A stretch of 64,000 bases of DNA from Gammaproteobacteria bacterium (GTDB taxonomy: Bacteria > Pseudomonadota > Gammaproteobacteria > JAKDMP01): assembly GCA_027018875.1 (NCBI GenBank), contig JALUYA010000017.1, positions 16,935 through 80,934 on the forward strand, written 5' to 3'. Both the position numbers and the translations under genes were made by a program. This document shows positions 53,521-63,316 of this stretch, one piece after another; position 1 is the stretch's first letter, and each line of letters opens with the position of its first letter. The notes beneath the pieces are model-generated. The model saw only the letters and a program-made list of their open reading frames with translations. It did no database searches and was not told the origin of the DNA.

Positions 53521-54824
53521 ATCAGCAGGAATTTAAACGGCGGCGCTCGGCGCTGATGCGGATGATGGGCAAGGGTTCGATCGCGATTATTCCCGCGGCC
53601 GGCGAGAAGCTGCGCAATAGCGATGTGACCTACCGATTTCGCCAGGATAGCGATTTTCAGTATCTGACCGGGTTCCCCGAACCCGATGCAGTGGCGGTGC
53701 TGATTCCGGGGCGCAAACAGGGTGACTATGTCATGTTCTGTCGCGAGCGGAACCCCGAACGCGAAACCTGGAACGGACGCCGCGCCGGTCCCGAAGGGGC
53801 GGTACGCGATTATGGCGTGGCCGATGCCTTTCCGATCGGCGACATCGATGAAATCCTTCCGGGGCTGATCGAGTCCCGGGACCGCGTTTATTACACAATG
53901 GGGGTATTCGCGGAATTTGACCGCCGCGTAATCGGCTGGTTGAACAACCTGCGAGCCCGTACCCGGGGCGGTGTTCAAACCCCCAAAGAAATTATTGTAT
54001 TGGAGCATCTGCTGCATGATTTGCGCCTATACAAAAGCCGCGCGGAGATCCGGATGATGAAACGAGCGGCCGCCATTTCGATGGAGGCCCATCGGCGCGC
54101 CATGCAACGCGCCCGGCCGGGGTTATACGAATACGCGCTCGAGGCTGAATTTCAGGGTTATTTCTGTGCGCAAGGTGCCCGCGAAGCCTACGGAATCATC
54201 GTCGGTTCGGGCGAAAACGGCTGCATCCTGCACTATGTCGAAAATAATCGACGGATGCAGGAGGGAGACCTGGTGTTGATCGATGCCGGATGCGAGTGCG
54301 AAGGCTATGCCGCGGATATCACCCGCACCTTTCCGGTCAATGGCCATTTCACACCCGCGCAGCGCGCGATCTATGACTTGGTACTTGCCGCACAGAAGGC
54401 GGCCATTGCCCGGTGCCGCCCGGGAAGACGGTTCAACGAGGCGTATGAGGCCACCGTCCGGGTGATTACCCGGGGGCTTCTCCGCCTGGGGCTGCTCAAA
54501 GGGCGGTTGAATTCGCTGATCCGCGATGAAGCCTACCGCAGATTTTACATGCACCGCGCCGGGCATTGGCTGGGGCTTGACGTACACGACGTGGGGGATT
54601 ACAAGGTAAGCGGCGCCTGGCGCGAACTGGAACCCGGTATGGTACTTACGATCGAACCGGGAATCTATATTCCTCCGGGCAGCCGCGGCATAGCGAAAAA
54701 ATGGCAGGGAATCGGGATACGGATCGAGGACGATATCCTAGTCACGGCCGATGGCCCGGAGGTGTTGACGCAAGGCCTGGTGAAGGAAGCCGATGCAATC
54801 GAGGCATGGATGCGGGCGGTATGA
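53517..54824 (+). CDS. pepP: Xaa-Pro aminopeptidase
   Basis: PepP removes N-terminal residues preceding proline. The 435-residue protein has the creatinase-like N-terminal domain (MNQQEFKRRRSALMRMM... RFRQDSDFQYLTGFPEPDAVAVL) and the pita-bread catalytic domain with two-metal ligands in IDAGCECEGYAADITRTFPV, HRAGHWLGLDVHDVG, LEPGMVLTIEPGIY and GIGIRIEDDILVT. Starts overlap ygfB (ATGA) and ubiH (ATGA). Confidence 0.96.
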   Translation: MNQQEFKRRRSALMRMMGKGSIAIIPAAGEKLRNSDVTYRFRQDSDFQYLTGFPEPDAVAVLIPGRKQGDYVMFCRERNPERETWNGRRAGPEGAVRDYGVADAFPIGDIDEILPGLIESRDRVYYTMGVFAEFDRRVIGWLNNLRARTRGGVQTPKEIIVLEHLLHDLRLYKSRAEIRMMKRAAAISMEAHRRAMQRARPGLYEYALEAEFQGYFCAQGAREAYGIIVGSGENGCILHYVENNRRMQEGDLVLIDAGCECEGYAADITRTFPVNGHFTPAQRAIYDLVLAAQKAAIARCRPGRRFNEAYEATVRVITRGLLRLGLLKGRLNSLIRDEAYRRFYMHRAGHWLGLDVHDVGDYKVSGAWRELEPGMVLTIEPGIYIPPGSRGIAKKWQGIGIRIEDDILVTADGPEVLTQGLVKEADAIEAWMRAV

Positions 54825-56029
54825 GCAGCGACGGCATTGCGGGAGCGATCGTGGCCGGTGGTGGGTTGGCCGGGTGGCTTGCCGCCCTGGTGCTGCTCCG
54901 CGCCGGGCATCGGGTGATACTGGTCGAGGCCGAACCCAGGACGAATAGCGGTGACGGGCGCAGCCTGGCCCTGTCTTATGCCAGCGTCCGGGTGCTGGAG
55001 ACACTCGGGCTATGGCCAAACCTGGCTGTAAAGGCCGCCCCGATTCGGCAGGTGCATATTTCGCAGGCGGGCCATTTCGGAACCTTGAATTTTTCGGCCG
55101 CGGAGATGGGCGCTTCCGCCCTCGGATGGGTGGTTCCCGCCGAGGCGGTGCTGGAAGCGTTCGAGCGCGCCGCCGCTGCCGCCGGTGCGGACTTGATATG
55201 CCCCGCCAAGGTACTCGAGGCGCCGATCGACGAGCGCGGCGGCCTGCGCCGGGTGGAGATCGAAAGCGCAGAATCGCGCAAGAATCTACCCACACGTCTC
55301 CTGCTGATCGCCGATGGCGCCGACTCGGCGCTGCGCCAATCCGTGGGAATCGCCCACCGGCGGCACGACTACCATGCCCAGGCCCTGGTCACCACCGTGG
55401 CGGCGACCCGGCCACAACCGGGGATTGCCTATGAGCGCTTTACTACGGCGGGAGTGCTGGCGTTATTGCCGCGACCCGGAGACAAGAAGGGCCTGGTCTG
55501 GACACTGGCCTCGGGATTGGCCCGGGACTGGGCGGACGAACCGCTCGAGCGGATTCTGCACCGCGCGGAGCGGGCGATCGGCGGCCGGCTGGGCCGGATG
55601 AGTCCCGCCGCGCCGCTGCGAAGGTTTCCGCTCGTCGGCATATTCGCCCAATCCCAGACGGCCCGACGTGCCGTGGTAATCGGCAATGCGGCGCACAGCC
55701 TGCATCCGGTGGCCGCACAGGGACTGAATCTGACCATTCGCGATATCGCTACGCTGGCCGAGTGCCTGACCGCGGAACCGGATCCCGGTGCAGATGCCGT
55801 GCTGAAGCGCTATTCACATTCCCGGCGTGGGGACCAACGCCGCACCATGGCCTACACCGGGTTAGTTCGTCGCCTCGGCGAACTGCGCTCCCCGCCGGCG
55901 GCGGCCATGCGGGCGGCCGGGTTGACCCTTGCCGACCTGAGCCGCCCGTGCGCACGTAAACTGGCGCGTCAGGGCATGGGCCTTGTCCCCCGTCCTCTGC
56001 CGGCGATGGTCCGGGGGGTACCCCTGTGA
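54821..56029 (+). CDS. ubiH: ubiquinone biosynthesis hydroxylase UbiH
   Basis: A 402-residue FAD monooxygenase of the UbiH/COQ6 family, predicted to hydroxylate the ubiquinone ring at C1. It has the N-terminal GxGxxG variant (IVAGGGLAGWLAALVLLRAGHRVILVE), the family motif DGADSALRQ and the C-terminal FAD-ribityl motif GNAAHSLHPVAAQGLNLTIRDIATLAE. In gammaproteobacteria ubiH follows pepP, as here. It overlaps ubiI by GTGA. The paralogues UbiF/UbiH/UbiI are hard to distinguish by eye; order supports UbiH. Confidence 0.88.
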   Translation: MSSDGIAGAIVAGGGLAGWLAALVLLRAGHRVILVEAEPRTNSGDGRSLALSYASVRVLETLGLWPNLAVKAAPIRQVHISQAGHFGTLNFSAAEMGASALGWVVPAEAVLEAFERAAAAAGADLICPAKVLEAPIDERGGLRRVEIESAESRKNLPTRLLLIADGADSALRQSVGIAHRRHDYHAQALVTTVAATRPQPGIAYERFTTAGVLALLPRPGDKKGLVWTLASGLARDWADEPLERILHRAERAIGGRLGRMSPAAPLRRFPLVGIFAQSQTARRAVVIGNAAHSLHPVAAQGLNLTIRDIATLAECLTAEPDPGADAVLKRYSHSRRGDQRRTMAYTGLVRRLGELRSPPAAAMRAAGLTLADLSRPCARKLARQGMGLVPRPLPAMVRGVPL

Positions 56030-57240
56030 GAGGAGTCGAAACGGAGATCGCCATTGTCGGAGCGGGCCCTGTGGGTGCCACGCTGGCGCTGGCACTGGAA
56101 CGCAGCGGTCTCAGCGTAGCGCTGATCGAAGCCCGCGAGCCCCGGGGCTGGCATCGCCAGGAGATGGACCTGAGAGTATTCGCGTTGTCACACGCGGCCC
56201 GGAACATCCTCACGCGTCTCGGCGCCTGGGAGCGGATCGCCGCCTCGCGGGTGTCTCCCTACCGGGCAATCGAGGTGTGGGATGCGGCAAGTTCCGGGCG
56301 AGTGTGCCTGAGTGCCGCCGAGGTGGATGAGCCGGATTTGGGTCATATCGTTGAAGGCAGCCTGCTCACCGAGGCGCTGCTCGAGCGGGTTCGGGCCGCC
56401 CCCGACATCGGCCTGCACGCCCCCGCGGCCCTGGAGCGGGTAAGCAGCGAACCGGACTACGCCGAGCTGGTTCTCGACAATGGCAAACACCTGAGGGCCT
56501 TGCTGGTCGTGGGCGCGGATGGAGCCCGTTCCCGGGTACGCCGGTTCGCGGGAATCGAACTGAAGGAATCGACCTACGGACAACACGCGATCGTGGCCCA
56601 CCTCGTTCCCGAAAAGCCGCATGGTGAAGTGGCGCGGCAGGTATTTCATCCGAACGGCCCGCTGGCCCTGCTGCCGCTTGCCGACGGCCGGGTCTCCATC
56701 GTCTGGTCCACGACCCCGGAAGAGGCCGAGCGACTGCTTGCGGTGCCGGAAAACGAATTTTCGCTGGCGGCGACCGAGGCCAGCGAAGCGAAACTTGGAA
56801 CCCTGAGGCTGGCGAGCGAGCGGGCCGCCTTTCCGCTCATCCGGCTGCATGCCCAAAGCTATGTCGCCCCGCGGGTAGTCCTGGCGGGTGATGCCGCCCA
56901 TGTCGTTCATCCACTCGCCGGGCAGGGCATGAACCTGGGGTTGCTGGATGCCGCGGCGCTTGCCGAGACCATCCGGGATGGCCGCCGCAACGGCTATGAC
57001 CCCGATGACTTCCTGGTGCTACGGCGCTACGAGCGCTGGCGTCACGGGGAAAATCTCGCCATGCAGTCGGCCTTTAGCGGTTTCAAGGAGTTGTTCGGGG
57101 CACGCCTAGCCCCGGTGCGGGCATTTCGTGGAGCAGGCATGCGCCTGTTCGACAACACGCCCCCGGCCAAGCGCCTAGCCATGCGCATTGCGCTGGGCAT
57201 TGCCGGCGACTTGCCGGAGTTGGCTAAACCGATCGACTAA
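56026..57240 (+). CDS. ubiI: ubiquinone biosynthesis hydroxylase UbiI (VisC)
   Basis: The second 404-residue flavin monooxygenase has VGAGPVGATLALALERSGLSVALIEAREP, VGADGARSRVRRFAGI and GDAAHVVHPLAGQGMNLGLLDAAALAETI. UbiI hydroxylates C5 of the ubiquinone ring. The start is GTG overlapping the ubiH stop. It closes the ygfB-pepP-ubiH-ubiI operon; downstream is a convergent gene 120 bp away. A UbiF-like role is possible. Confidence 0.87.
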   Translation: MRGVETEIAIVGAGPVGATLALALERSGLSVALIEAREPRGWHRQEMDLRVFALSHAARNILTRLGAWERIAASRVSPYRAIEVWDAASSGRVCLSAAEVDEPDLGHIVEGSLLTEALLERVRAAPDIGLHAPAALERVSSEPDYAELVLDNGKHLRALLVVGADGARSRVRRFAGIELKESTYGQHAIVAHLVPEKPHGEVARQVFHPNGPLALLPLADGRVSIVWSTTPEEAERLLAVPENEFSLAATEASEAKLGTLRLASERAAFPLIRLHAQSYVAPRVVLAGDAAHVVHPLAGQGMNLGLLDAAALAETIRDGRRNGYDPDDFLVLRRYERWRHGENLAMQSAFSGFKELFGARLAPVRAFRGAGMRLFDNTPPAKRLAMRIALGIAGDLPELAKPID

Positions 57241-57360
57241 GCGCCTGCCGAGCCGGGTGAAAGCCTTTTTTGCACGGTAAAAAGGGCATTTCCGCCGCTG
57301 TTACACGGCGGCGGAACACTCCACCAACAACGCCGGCTCCGGTCACGGCAAGTATTGCGG

Positions 57361-58590
57361 TCAGTGCCTGGTTTCCGTGCGTATGGCCAACTGGTTCAAC
57401 AGGCTGCTATAAAGCAGCTCGATGCGGGTGTCGTCCACGGTATGGTGTGAACGATTCACGGTCAAGGAAACGCAATAGCGGTTCCCGGTTTTCGCTACCA
57501 GCCAAGTGGTGAGATTCAGCACCCCGGGCTCGGAGCCACCCTTGAAAGCGATGCGCTTCCAGGCGGCGGGATCGGCCAAGCCACCGCCGGGGTTGACACT
57601 CATCAGTGGGAGATGCTGCACCTTGCGCATCAGGTTGCACAGTTGATGAACATTGAAGAACCACTCGACCCGCAAGGCAAGCGGGCCTTGATCAAATGCC
57701 TGCTGCATCTTCCCAAGCGTGGGGCGAGGCAGGGCGTCGACCGCTTCCAACAGATCCCGGCGGGCCTTGCCGGCGGCGGCGAGATACCGGATGAGCAGGG
57801 GTTTGTTGTCCGGCAGCTTCAGCTTGAAGGCTTCCAGCGGAGTGAGAAAGGGGCGGTCTTGCGCCGGGGCCTCGGCCTCCACCGCGCGCCGGCCAAGGAT
57901 GCGGATCAGCGCCGTGGCGGCGGTATTGTCGCTGATCGAAATCATCAGCGTGGCCAAGGTATGCAGGGTCAGTGCGGAACCATCCGGCCAGTTCTGCAAG
58001 ATACCGCTGGGCAAGGCCTTCCAGCGACGCTTGAGGTGAACGATCTCGGCCCAGTGGTGCCGGCCCTGCTTGATCTGTTCTTGCAAGGCGGCCAGCACCG
58101 CGAGCTTGGAGGCCGAACCCACGGCCAGGGGCGTGTCGGCATGGTAGGCGACCAGGGATCGGCCATTTTCGAGGACCAAAAGGCTGCTTGTGCCCGCGAG
58201 TCGGCGCACCCGGTGGATGATATCGGTGAGCGAGGAGGCGGTAGGCGCAATCTGGAACACGCGCAGGCCGCGGATACGCCCGTGGATATCGAGCGCGATA
58301 TTGGCGCGGGCCGTACCCCGGGTAAATATCAGCGTGTACGGATTTGCGGAGCCCCGGACCTTGCGGAACGCGCCGAGCGTCGCTTCGAGCCCCTTACGCA
58401 CCGCGAACAACCGGGCGGGCGGCACGACCTTTAGGAATGACTGTGTAAACCACTCCGATTCGATCTTCGAGCTGGAAAATACCCGGCTCAAGACGACCTT
58501 GGGCCTAGGCGCAGTGGTGGCAGGTGCAGCAGGCAAGGCGGGGAACCATATGAGCAACCCAAATAATGGGAATAACACAATCCTCTGCAT
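57361..58590 (-). CDS. serine beta-lactamase-like (class A fold) periplasmic protein
   Basis: The 409-residue precursor has a signal peptide (MQRIVLFPLFGLLIWFPALPAAPA), an N-terminal region of about 120 residues resembling Cpl-like/nuclear-transport-factor type folds of uncertain identity, and a penicillin-recognising domain with SxxK (SASK, about 159-162), SDN (about 220-222) and K-G-G-S (FKGGSEPG) in place of the usual KTG. The catalytic outline is complete. It could be a beta-lactamase, an esterase or a transpeptidase-like hydrolase. GGAGG 8 nt before ATG 58590 supports this start. The length exceeds class A enzymes (about 290) because of the extra domain. Confidence 0.8.
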   Translation of the reverse strand: MQRIVLFPLFGLLIWFPALPAAPATTAPRPKVVLSRVFSSSKIESEWFTQSFLKVVPPARLFAVRKGLEATLGAFRKVRGSANPYTLIFTRGTARANIALDIHGRIRGLRVFQIAPTASSLTDIIHRVRRLAGTSSLLVLENGRSLVAYHADTPLAVGSASKLAVLAALQEQIKQGRHHWAEIVHLKRRWKALPSGILQNWPDGSALTLHTLATLMISISDNTAATALIRILGRRAVEAEAPAQDRPFLTPLEAFKLKLPDNKPLLIRYLAAAGKARRDLLEAVDALPRPTLGKMQQAFDQGPLALRVEWFFNVHQLCNLMRKVQHLPLMSVNPGGGLADPAAWKRIAFKGGSEPGVLNLTTWLVAKTGNRYCVSLTVNRSHHTVDDTRIELLYSSLLNQLAIRTETRH

Positions 58591-58782
58591 ACACGATCCT
58601 CCCCGCATGAGGTGGAGAATAAGGGCCGCCATGGATTAAACATATCACAACACCCTGGCAAGTGCGGCGCACCACGGTGTTTTCCTAGGTGCGATCCGGC
58701 AGGCTTTCCTTCAAGGCGGTGATGTTATCCGAAGAAAATAGTGTTATATTGAAATAATACACCGAGTTAAAGGATCGCCTGA

Positions 58783-61485
58783 ATGAGTTCAAGAATTGTC
58801 CGCTATGCGGTTTTGGCCGGCGTCGTGGCGCTGGCCGCTTGCGCCGCCCCGTCAAACCGGCCGGCACAACCCCAGTCATCCGCTGCGGTCTCGCAGCAGG
58901 GAAACATACTCCGCACCCGGCTCAAGAACGGACTTCGGGTCGTGATTGTGCGCGATCCACTGGCCCCCGTCGTAACTCAGCAGATCACCTACTTCGTGGG
59001 TGCAAACGAGGCGCCGAAGGGCTTCCCCGGCATGGCGCACGCCCAGGAACACATGATGTTCCGTGGTGCACCGGGGCTTACAGCCAACCAGCTCGCGGGT
59101 ATTTATGCACGCATGGGCGGAGACATGAACGCCTACACCACCAACAGCATCACCTCCTATTTCTTCACCGTACCGGCGAATGATATCGGCGTCGCCTTGC
59201 ATGTCGGGGCGATTCGCATGGCCGGCGTGGACGACAGCGAGGCACTATGGAAAAAGGAGCGCGGCGCGATCGAGCAGGAAGTGGCGCGGGATCATTCCAG
59301 CCCCATCTACGTGCTTCTCAAAAAACTGCGGGCACACATGTTCACCGGCACCCCCTATGCGCACGACGCCCTCGGCACCAAGCCCTCGTTCGACAAGACG
59401 ACCGGGGCGATGCTGAAGAAATTCCACTCCACCTGGTATGCGCCGAATAACGCTCTGCTGGTCGTGGCGGGTGATGTTGACCCGCAGGCGGTGCTGGCCA
59501 AGGTCAAGGCGCTCTATGGCGCCATTCCCAAACGGAGGTTACCCGCCAAGCCGGCGATCAATCTGCAGGCGGTCACGGCCAAAACCTTCACCACACCGAG
59601 CGACCAGCCTTACGGGCTGGTGCTGGTGGCGTTTCGCATGCCCGGTTACCGCAGCCCCGACTATCCGGCCGCCGCGCTGGCCGCCCAGGTGCTCGCTTCC
59701 AAGCGTGGCCCGATCGCGGCGCTACGCTATCAGGGCAAGGCGCTGGCCGCGGGTTTTCAGATGCAGAGCATGCCCAAGGGGAGCATCGGTTTTGCCTATG
59801 CGGTGTACCCGCCGGGTGGTAATGTACAACAAGTCACCCGGGCGTTGGTCGCCGCGATCAAGCAAGTACGCAAGGACGGCATCGCTCCCAGCCTGGTAAC
59901 CGCCGCCAAACGCCGCACCGTTCTGCGCAGCGAATTGCAGCATAACTCGATCCCGAGGCTCGCCATCGCCTGGACCAATGCCATTGCCCTGGCGGGCCTG
60001 GATTCCCCCGCCGAGTCGGTGGCCCGACTACGCAAGGTCACGCCGGCGCAGGTCAATGCCCAGGTCCGCGCCAGCCTTGCGCTCGATCATGCGATTACGC
60101 TGGTTGCCGCCCCGACCCCCGGAGCCAAGCCCCGGGGTGGCAGCGGTTTCGGCGGCGCGGAGTCATTCGGCGGCAATCCCGGCAAACCCGCCGCGCTACC
60201 GGCCTGGGCGGCACAGGCCCTGGCAAAGCTGCCGCAACCCAGGCCATTCCTGCATCCCACCGACATGCGCCTACCGAATGGCCTGCGCCTGATCGTGCAG
60301 CCGTTGCATGTCAGCCGGACCATCAGCCTTTACGGTGCCGTACATCAGAACGAAGACATGGAGGCGCCCGCGGGCGAAGAGGGGATCGCGGGACTGCTGG
60401 GCAACCTGTTCGACTGGGGCCCCAAGGGCATGACGCGGCTCCAGTTCAACGCCGCCCAGGATAAAATCGGTGCCGACCTCTCGGTAGGGCCCCAATTCTC
60501 CTTAAAAGTGCTGCCGCGGTACTTCGAGCAGGGGGTAAAACTCCTGGCCGCCGCCCAGTTACATCCGGCGCTGCCGCGCACCGCCTTCCGCACCCAACAA
60601 ATACTCCTGGCACGCCAGTCCCAGGGGCAACTGCAAAGCCCACTGTTCAAGTTTCAGCGGGCGGTGGACCAGGCGTTGCTGCCGCAAGGCGATCCGGCAC
60701 TCAGGCTGGCGACGGGAAAGACCGTAATGAGCCTCACGCCGACGAAGCTGAAAACTTACTACGGCAAGGTTTATCGCCCCGATGAGACCACGATCGTCGT
60801 CATCGGCGATATCACCCCGCAAAAAGTGAAGGCCGTCATCGAAAAATATTTCGGCGGCTGGACGGCGACGGGGCCGAAGCCCGAAACCGTCTATCCCCTC
60901 GTGCCGCTTTCCAAGCCGAACCACATTTTCGTGCCCGATCCCATACGCAAACAGAACCGGGTGGTACTGGCTGAGACACTGGGACTGGATTTTACCAACC
61001 CGAGCCATTTTGCCCTGGATCTGGCCAACGACCTGCTTGGGGGTGGCTTCTACGCCAGCCCGCTGTACAAGGAATTGCGGGAACGGCGGGGCCTGGTGTA
61101 CTCCCTGAGTTCGCAGTTCAGCTTCAACCGCCACCGCGGCCGTTATACACTTCAATTCGGGGCCTACCCGGACAAGGTCAGCGAAGCCCGGCAGGTCGCG
61201 GTCAAGCTGCTTACCCAGGCCGGCGCGAAGCCGATGTCGCCCGAACAGTTGCACCTGGCCAAGGCCATCGGCCTGCGTCAAATCGAGCTGTCCAATCAGA
61301 GCGTGGACGCCATCGGTTGGGGTTGGGTCAATCGCAGCGAGGATGGCTTGCCGCTCGACTGGGATTATGTTATGTCCCGCCATTTCGAGAAGTTGACGGC
61401 ACCCGAGGTACAGCGGGCAATGAAAAAGTACCTGAATCCGAAGCGGTTTTCCGTCATCGTGCTGGGCCGACCGGTCAAGCACTGA
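58783..61485 (+). CDS. M16-family zinc metallopeptidase lipoprotein
   Basis: The 900-residue lipoprotein has a signal ending VVALAAC (lipobox) and two M16 repeats. The first has the inverted zinc motif HAQEH (about 86-90) and the third ligand in EKKR-GAIEQEVARDHSSP-like sequence; the second (from about residue 490) has no HxxEH and is the usual inactive half with a RERRGLVYSLSSQFSF element. Such pitrilysin-like proteins degrade peptides in the periplasm. It is monocistronic, with a strong hairpin after the stop. Confidence 0.92.
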   Translation: MSSRIVRYAVLAGVVALAACAAPSNRPAQPQSSAAVSQQGNILRTRLKNGLRVVIVRDPLAPVVTQQITYFVGANEAPKGFPGMAHAQEHMMFRGAPGLTANQLAGIYARMGGDMNAYTTNSITSYFFTVPANDIGVALHVGAIRMAGVDDSEALWKKERGAIEQEVARDHSSPIYVLLKKLRAHMFTGTPYAHDALGTKPSFDKTTGAMLKKFHSTWYAPNNALLVVAGDVDPQAVLAKVKALYGAIPKRRLPAKPAINLQAVTAKTFTTPSDQPYGLVLVAFRMPGYRSPDYPAAALAAQVLASKRGPIAALRYQGKALAAGFQMQSMPKGSIGFAYAVYPPGGNVQQVTRALVAAIKQVRKDGIAPSLVTAAKRRTVLRSELQHNSIPRLAIAWTNAIALAGLDSPAESVARLRKVTPAQVNAQVRASLALDHAITLVAAPTPGAKPRGGSGFGGAESFGGNPGKPAALPAWAAQALAKLPQPRPFLHPTDMRLPNGLRLIVQPLHVSRTISLYGAVHQNEDMEAPAGEEGIAGLLGNLFDWGPKGMTRLQFNAAQDKIGADLSVGPQFSLKVLPRYFEQGVKLLAAAQLHPALPRTAFRTQQILLARQSQGQLQSPLFKFQRAVDQALLPQGDPALRLATGKTVMSLTPTKLKTYYGKVYRPDETTIVVIGDITPQKVKAVIEKYFGGWTATGPKPETVYPLVPLSKPNHIFVPDPIRKQNRVVLAETLGLDFTNPSHFALDLANDLLGGGFYASPLYKELRERRGLVYSLSSQFSFNRHRGRYTLQFGAYPDKVSEARQVAVKLLTQAGAKPMSPEQLHLAKAIGLRQIELSNQSVDAIGWGWVNRSEDGLPLDWDYVMSRHFEKLTAPEVQRAMKKYLNPKRFSVIVLGRPVKH

Positions 61486-61496
61486 TAAAGATGCTA

Positions 61497-61525
61497 AGTA
61501 CCCCGGTGCAAAGCACCGGGGTACT
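61497..61525. terminator. strong hairpin after the M16 peptidase gene
   Basis: AGTACCCCGGTGC (61497-61509), loop AAA, GCACCGGGGTACT (61513-61525) form a perfect 13-bp stem 11 bp after the stop. There is no T-tract (GGCGAAG follows), so it may protect the mRNA 3' end or need Rho rather than being intrinsic. Confidence 0.65.
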
Positions 61526-61785
61526 GGCGAAGCAATCAGACGCAATCCCGCCCGCTTGCCGCCCTGGAATATGCCCGCCGCTCAGGCTGTCGCGGCCCCT
61601 TCAGCAAACCGAAAAACCTGCGGCGACAGTAATCTCCTTACCGCTATATCCCCCTTGCATCCGTAAACCGGAAGCCGCTATTTCAGCCACACCGAACCGG
61701 GAAGCATCAAGAAATCGGGCCATTGTTCCTTGATGTAAAATATTTATCTTTCAGTCCCCGTTCTGCTCGGGAACCGGAGATCATC
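61526..61785. other. intergenic region before olsB
   Basis: This 260-bp stretch has no credible ORF. It becomes AT-rich near 61720-61750 (TTGATGTAAAATATTTATC), the likely promoter area for olsB-olsA, but I cannot assign a well-spaced -35/-10 pair. Confidence 0.35.
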
Positions 61786-62562
61786 ATGTCCGTATCCCCC
61801 GGCGACACCCGTAGCCGCTATCGTATCGAGCTTGTCCAAAACCAGAAAATGCTTCGCGAAGCCCAGCAATTGCGATACCGGGTTTTCGCCGAAGAACTTG
61901 GCGCCCGGCTGCCGCATGCCGACGAAGGCCTGGACCGGGATCGCTACGATCCACACTGCGGACACATCCTCGTGCGGGATAAAACCAACGGCAACCTGGT
62001 TGCCTGCACCCGGGTTTTAAGCCCCGAGGGGGCGGCGGCGGCCGGCGGCTATTATTCCCAAGGGGAATTCGAGATCGGGGCCATCCTTGACCTGCCGGGA
62101 CGCGCCGTCGAAGTTGGGCGCACCTGCGTCGCCGCCGGTTACCGGAATGGGGCGGTCATCGGATTACTATGGCAAGGTATCGGCCGCCTGGTTAAAGATC
62201 ACCATGTCGATTACCTCTTTGGCTGCGCCAGCGTTCCACTCACCCCGGATCCGCTCTATGCTCACGCGGTCATCCGCGAATTATTGCAACGCCACCGAAG
62301 CGCGAACACCCCGCGGGTCAAGCCCCGGCATGAACTGCCACCGCTCGAATCCGGAGAAACCGAACTCACACCACGCCTGCCGCCCCTGATACGAACCTAT
62401 CTCAGCCTCGGCGCCCGGGCCTGCGGAGAGCCCTGCTGGGATCCGCTGTTCAAAGTGGCCGATCTTTTTATGCTGCTCAGCCTGCGTGAACTTGCCGTCA
62501 ACTTTGCCCGTCACTTCGCCCCCAACGAACAAGAGAATCCATCAGAAGCCGTCCGTGCGTAG
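61786..62562 (+). CDS. olsB: L-ornithine N-alpha-acyltransferase OlsB
   Basis: OlsB makes lyso-ornithine lipid from ornithine and 3-hydroxyacyl-ACP. The 258-residue GNAT-like protein has LREAQQLRYRVFAEELGARLPHADEGLDRDRYDPHCGHILVRD and EIGAILDLPGRAVEVGRTCVAAGYRNGAVIGLLWQGIGRLV, the COG3176 hemolysin-like signature. The overlap with a PlsC-type gene downstream makes the OlsB call much stronger. The ORF-track start at 61723 is a TTG in the AT-rich leader; ATG 61786 is preferred. Confidence 0.9.
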   Translation: MSVSPGDTRSRYRIELVQNQKMLREAQQLRYRVFAEELGARLPHADEGLDRDRYDPHCGHILVRDKTNGNLVACTRVLSPEGAAAAGGYYSQGEFEIGAILDLPGRAVEVGRTCVAAGYRNGAVIGLLWQGIGRLVKDHHVDYLFGCASVPLTPDPLYAHAVIRELLQRHRSANTPRVKPRHELPPLESGETELTPRLPPLIRTYLSLGARACGEPCWDPLFKVADLFMLLSLRELAVNFARHFAPNEQENPSEAVRA

Positions 62563-63316
62563 TCTGCGTGCAATTGGACTGACGGCCCTGGCGCTGATAC
62601 TCACCCCCTACGTAGCCTGGCGGCGCCATCGCGGGAAATATCCCGCAATCATCGGCTGGTGGTTTCGCCGCGTTACGCGCCTGCTCGGTTTGCAAATTTA
62701 CTCTTATGGCACGCCCGCAAAACAACCCGTCCTCTGGTGTGCCAATCACGTCTCCTGGCTCGACGCGATCGCACTCGGTACGATCACCGATTCCCGCTCC
62801 ATATCCAAGGCAGAGGTTCGGCGCTGGCCCCTGGTTGGTTTCTCGGCCCAGGCCATAGGCACCCTGTTTCTCAGCCGGGGCGACGGTGCCCACGCGATTT
62901 CGGAGCAATGCGCTGAAATTCTTGCCGCCGGTGAATCCTTGCTGATTTTTCCCGAAGGAACAACAACCGACGGGCGGCAGGTCTTGCGGTTCTATCCCCG
63001 ACTGTTCAAAATCGCCATCGAAACCGGCTGCCCGGTGCAGCCCATTGCGCTGGCATATTTCGATCCGGATGGCCAACCCAGCCGGATCGCCCCCTTTGTC
63101 GGCGACGATGCCCTGGTCCCTCACCTGATCCGGGTATTGCGCGCCGGAGATATCCGCCTGGAGATTCGGTTTCTGCCCCCGATCGACCCGGCAGGGAAAC
63201 AACGCCGCGCCCTGGCGGCCAAGGCCGAAAACGCAATCAGGCAAACCTTGAAGGAACGGCATTCGAGCGTTCCGGCGCCACGGAATCCGTCGGCCCGCAT
63301 CCACCAAGCGGATTGA
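62555..63316 (+). CDS. olsA: lyso-ornithine lipid O-acyltransferase OlsA (PlsC family)
   Basis: OlsA adds the second acyl chain to give ornithine lipid, a membrane lipid made without phosphate. The 253-residue protein has one N-terminal hydrophobic helix (AIGLTALALILTPYVAW), the acyltransferase block NHVSWLDAIAL (HxxxxD), FLSRGD, and FPEGTTTDGRQVLRFYPRLF. GTG 62555 overlaps the olsB stop by 8 nt and gives the normal family start; the ORF-track ATG is inside olsB. PlsC function on lysophosphatidate is the alternative. Confidence 0.88.
   Translation: MRSLRAIGLTALALILTPYVAWRRHRGKYPAIIGWWFRRVTRLLGLQIYSYGTPAKQPVLWCANHVSWLDAIALGTITDSRSISKAEVRRWPLVGFSAQAIGTLFLSRGDGAHAISEQCAEILAAGESLLIFPEGTTTDGRQVLRFYPRLFKIAIETGCPVQPIALAYFDPDGQPSRIAPFVGDDALVPHLIRVLRAGDIRLEIRFLPPIDPAGKQRRALAAKAENAIRQTLKERHSSVPAPRNPSARIHQAD

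Noticed and set aside
60559-61545. 328-residue ORF antisense to the M16 peptidase
   Set aside because: Shadow frame; the plus-strand gene has a lipobox, HxxEH and full length.
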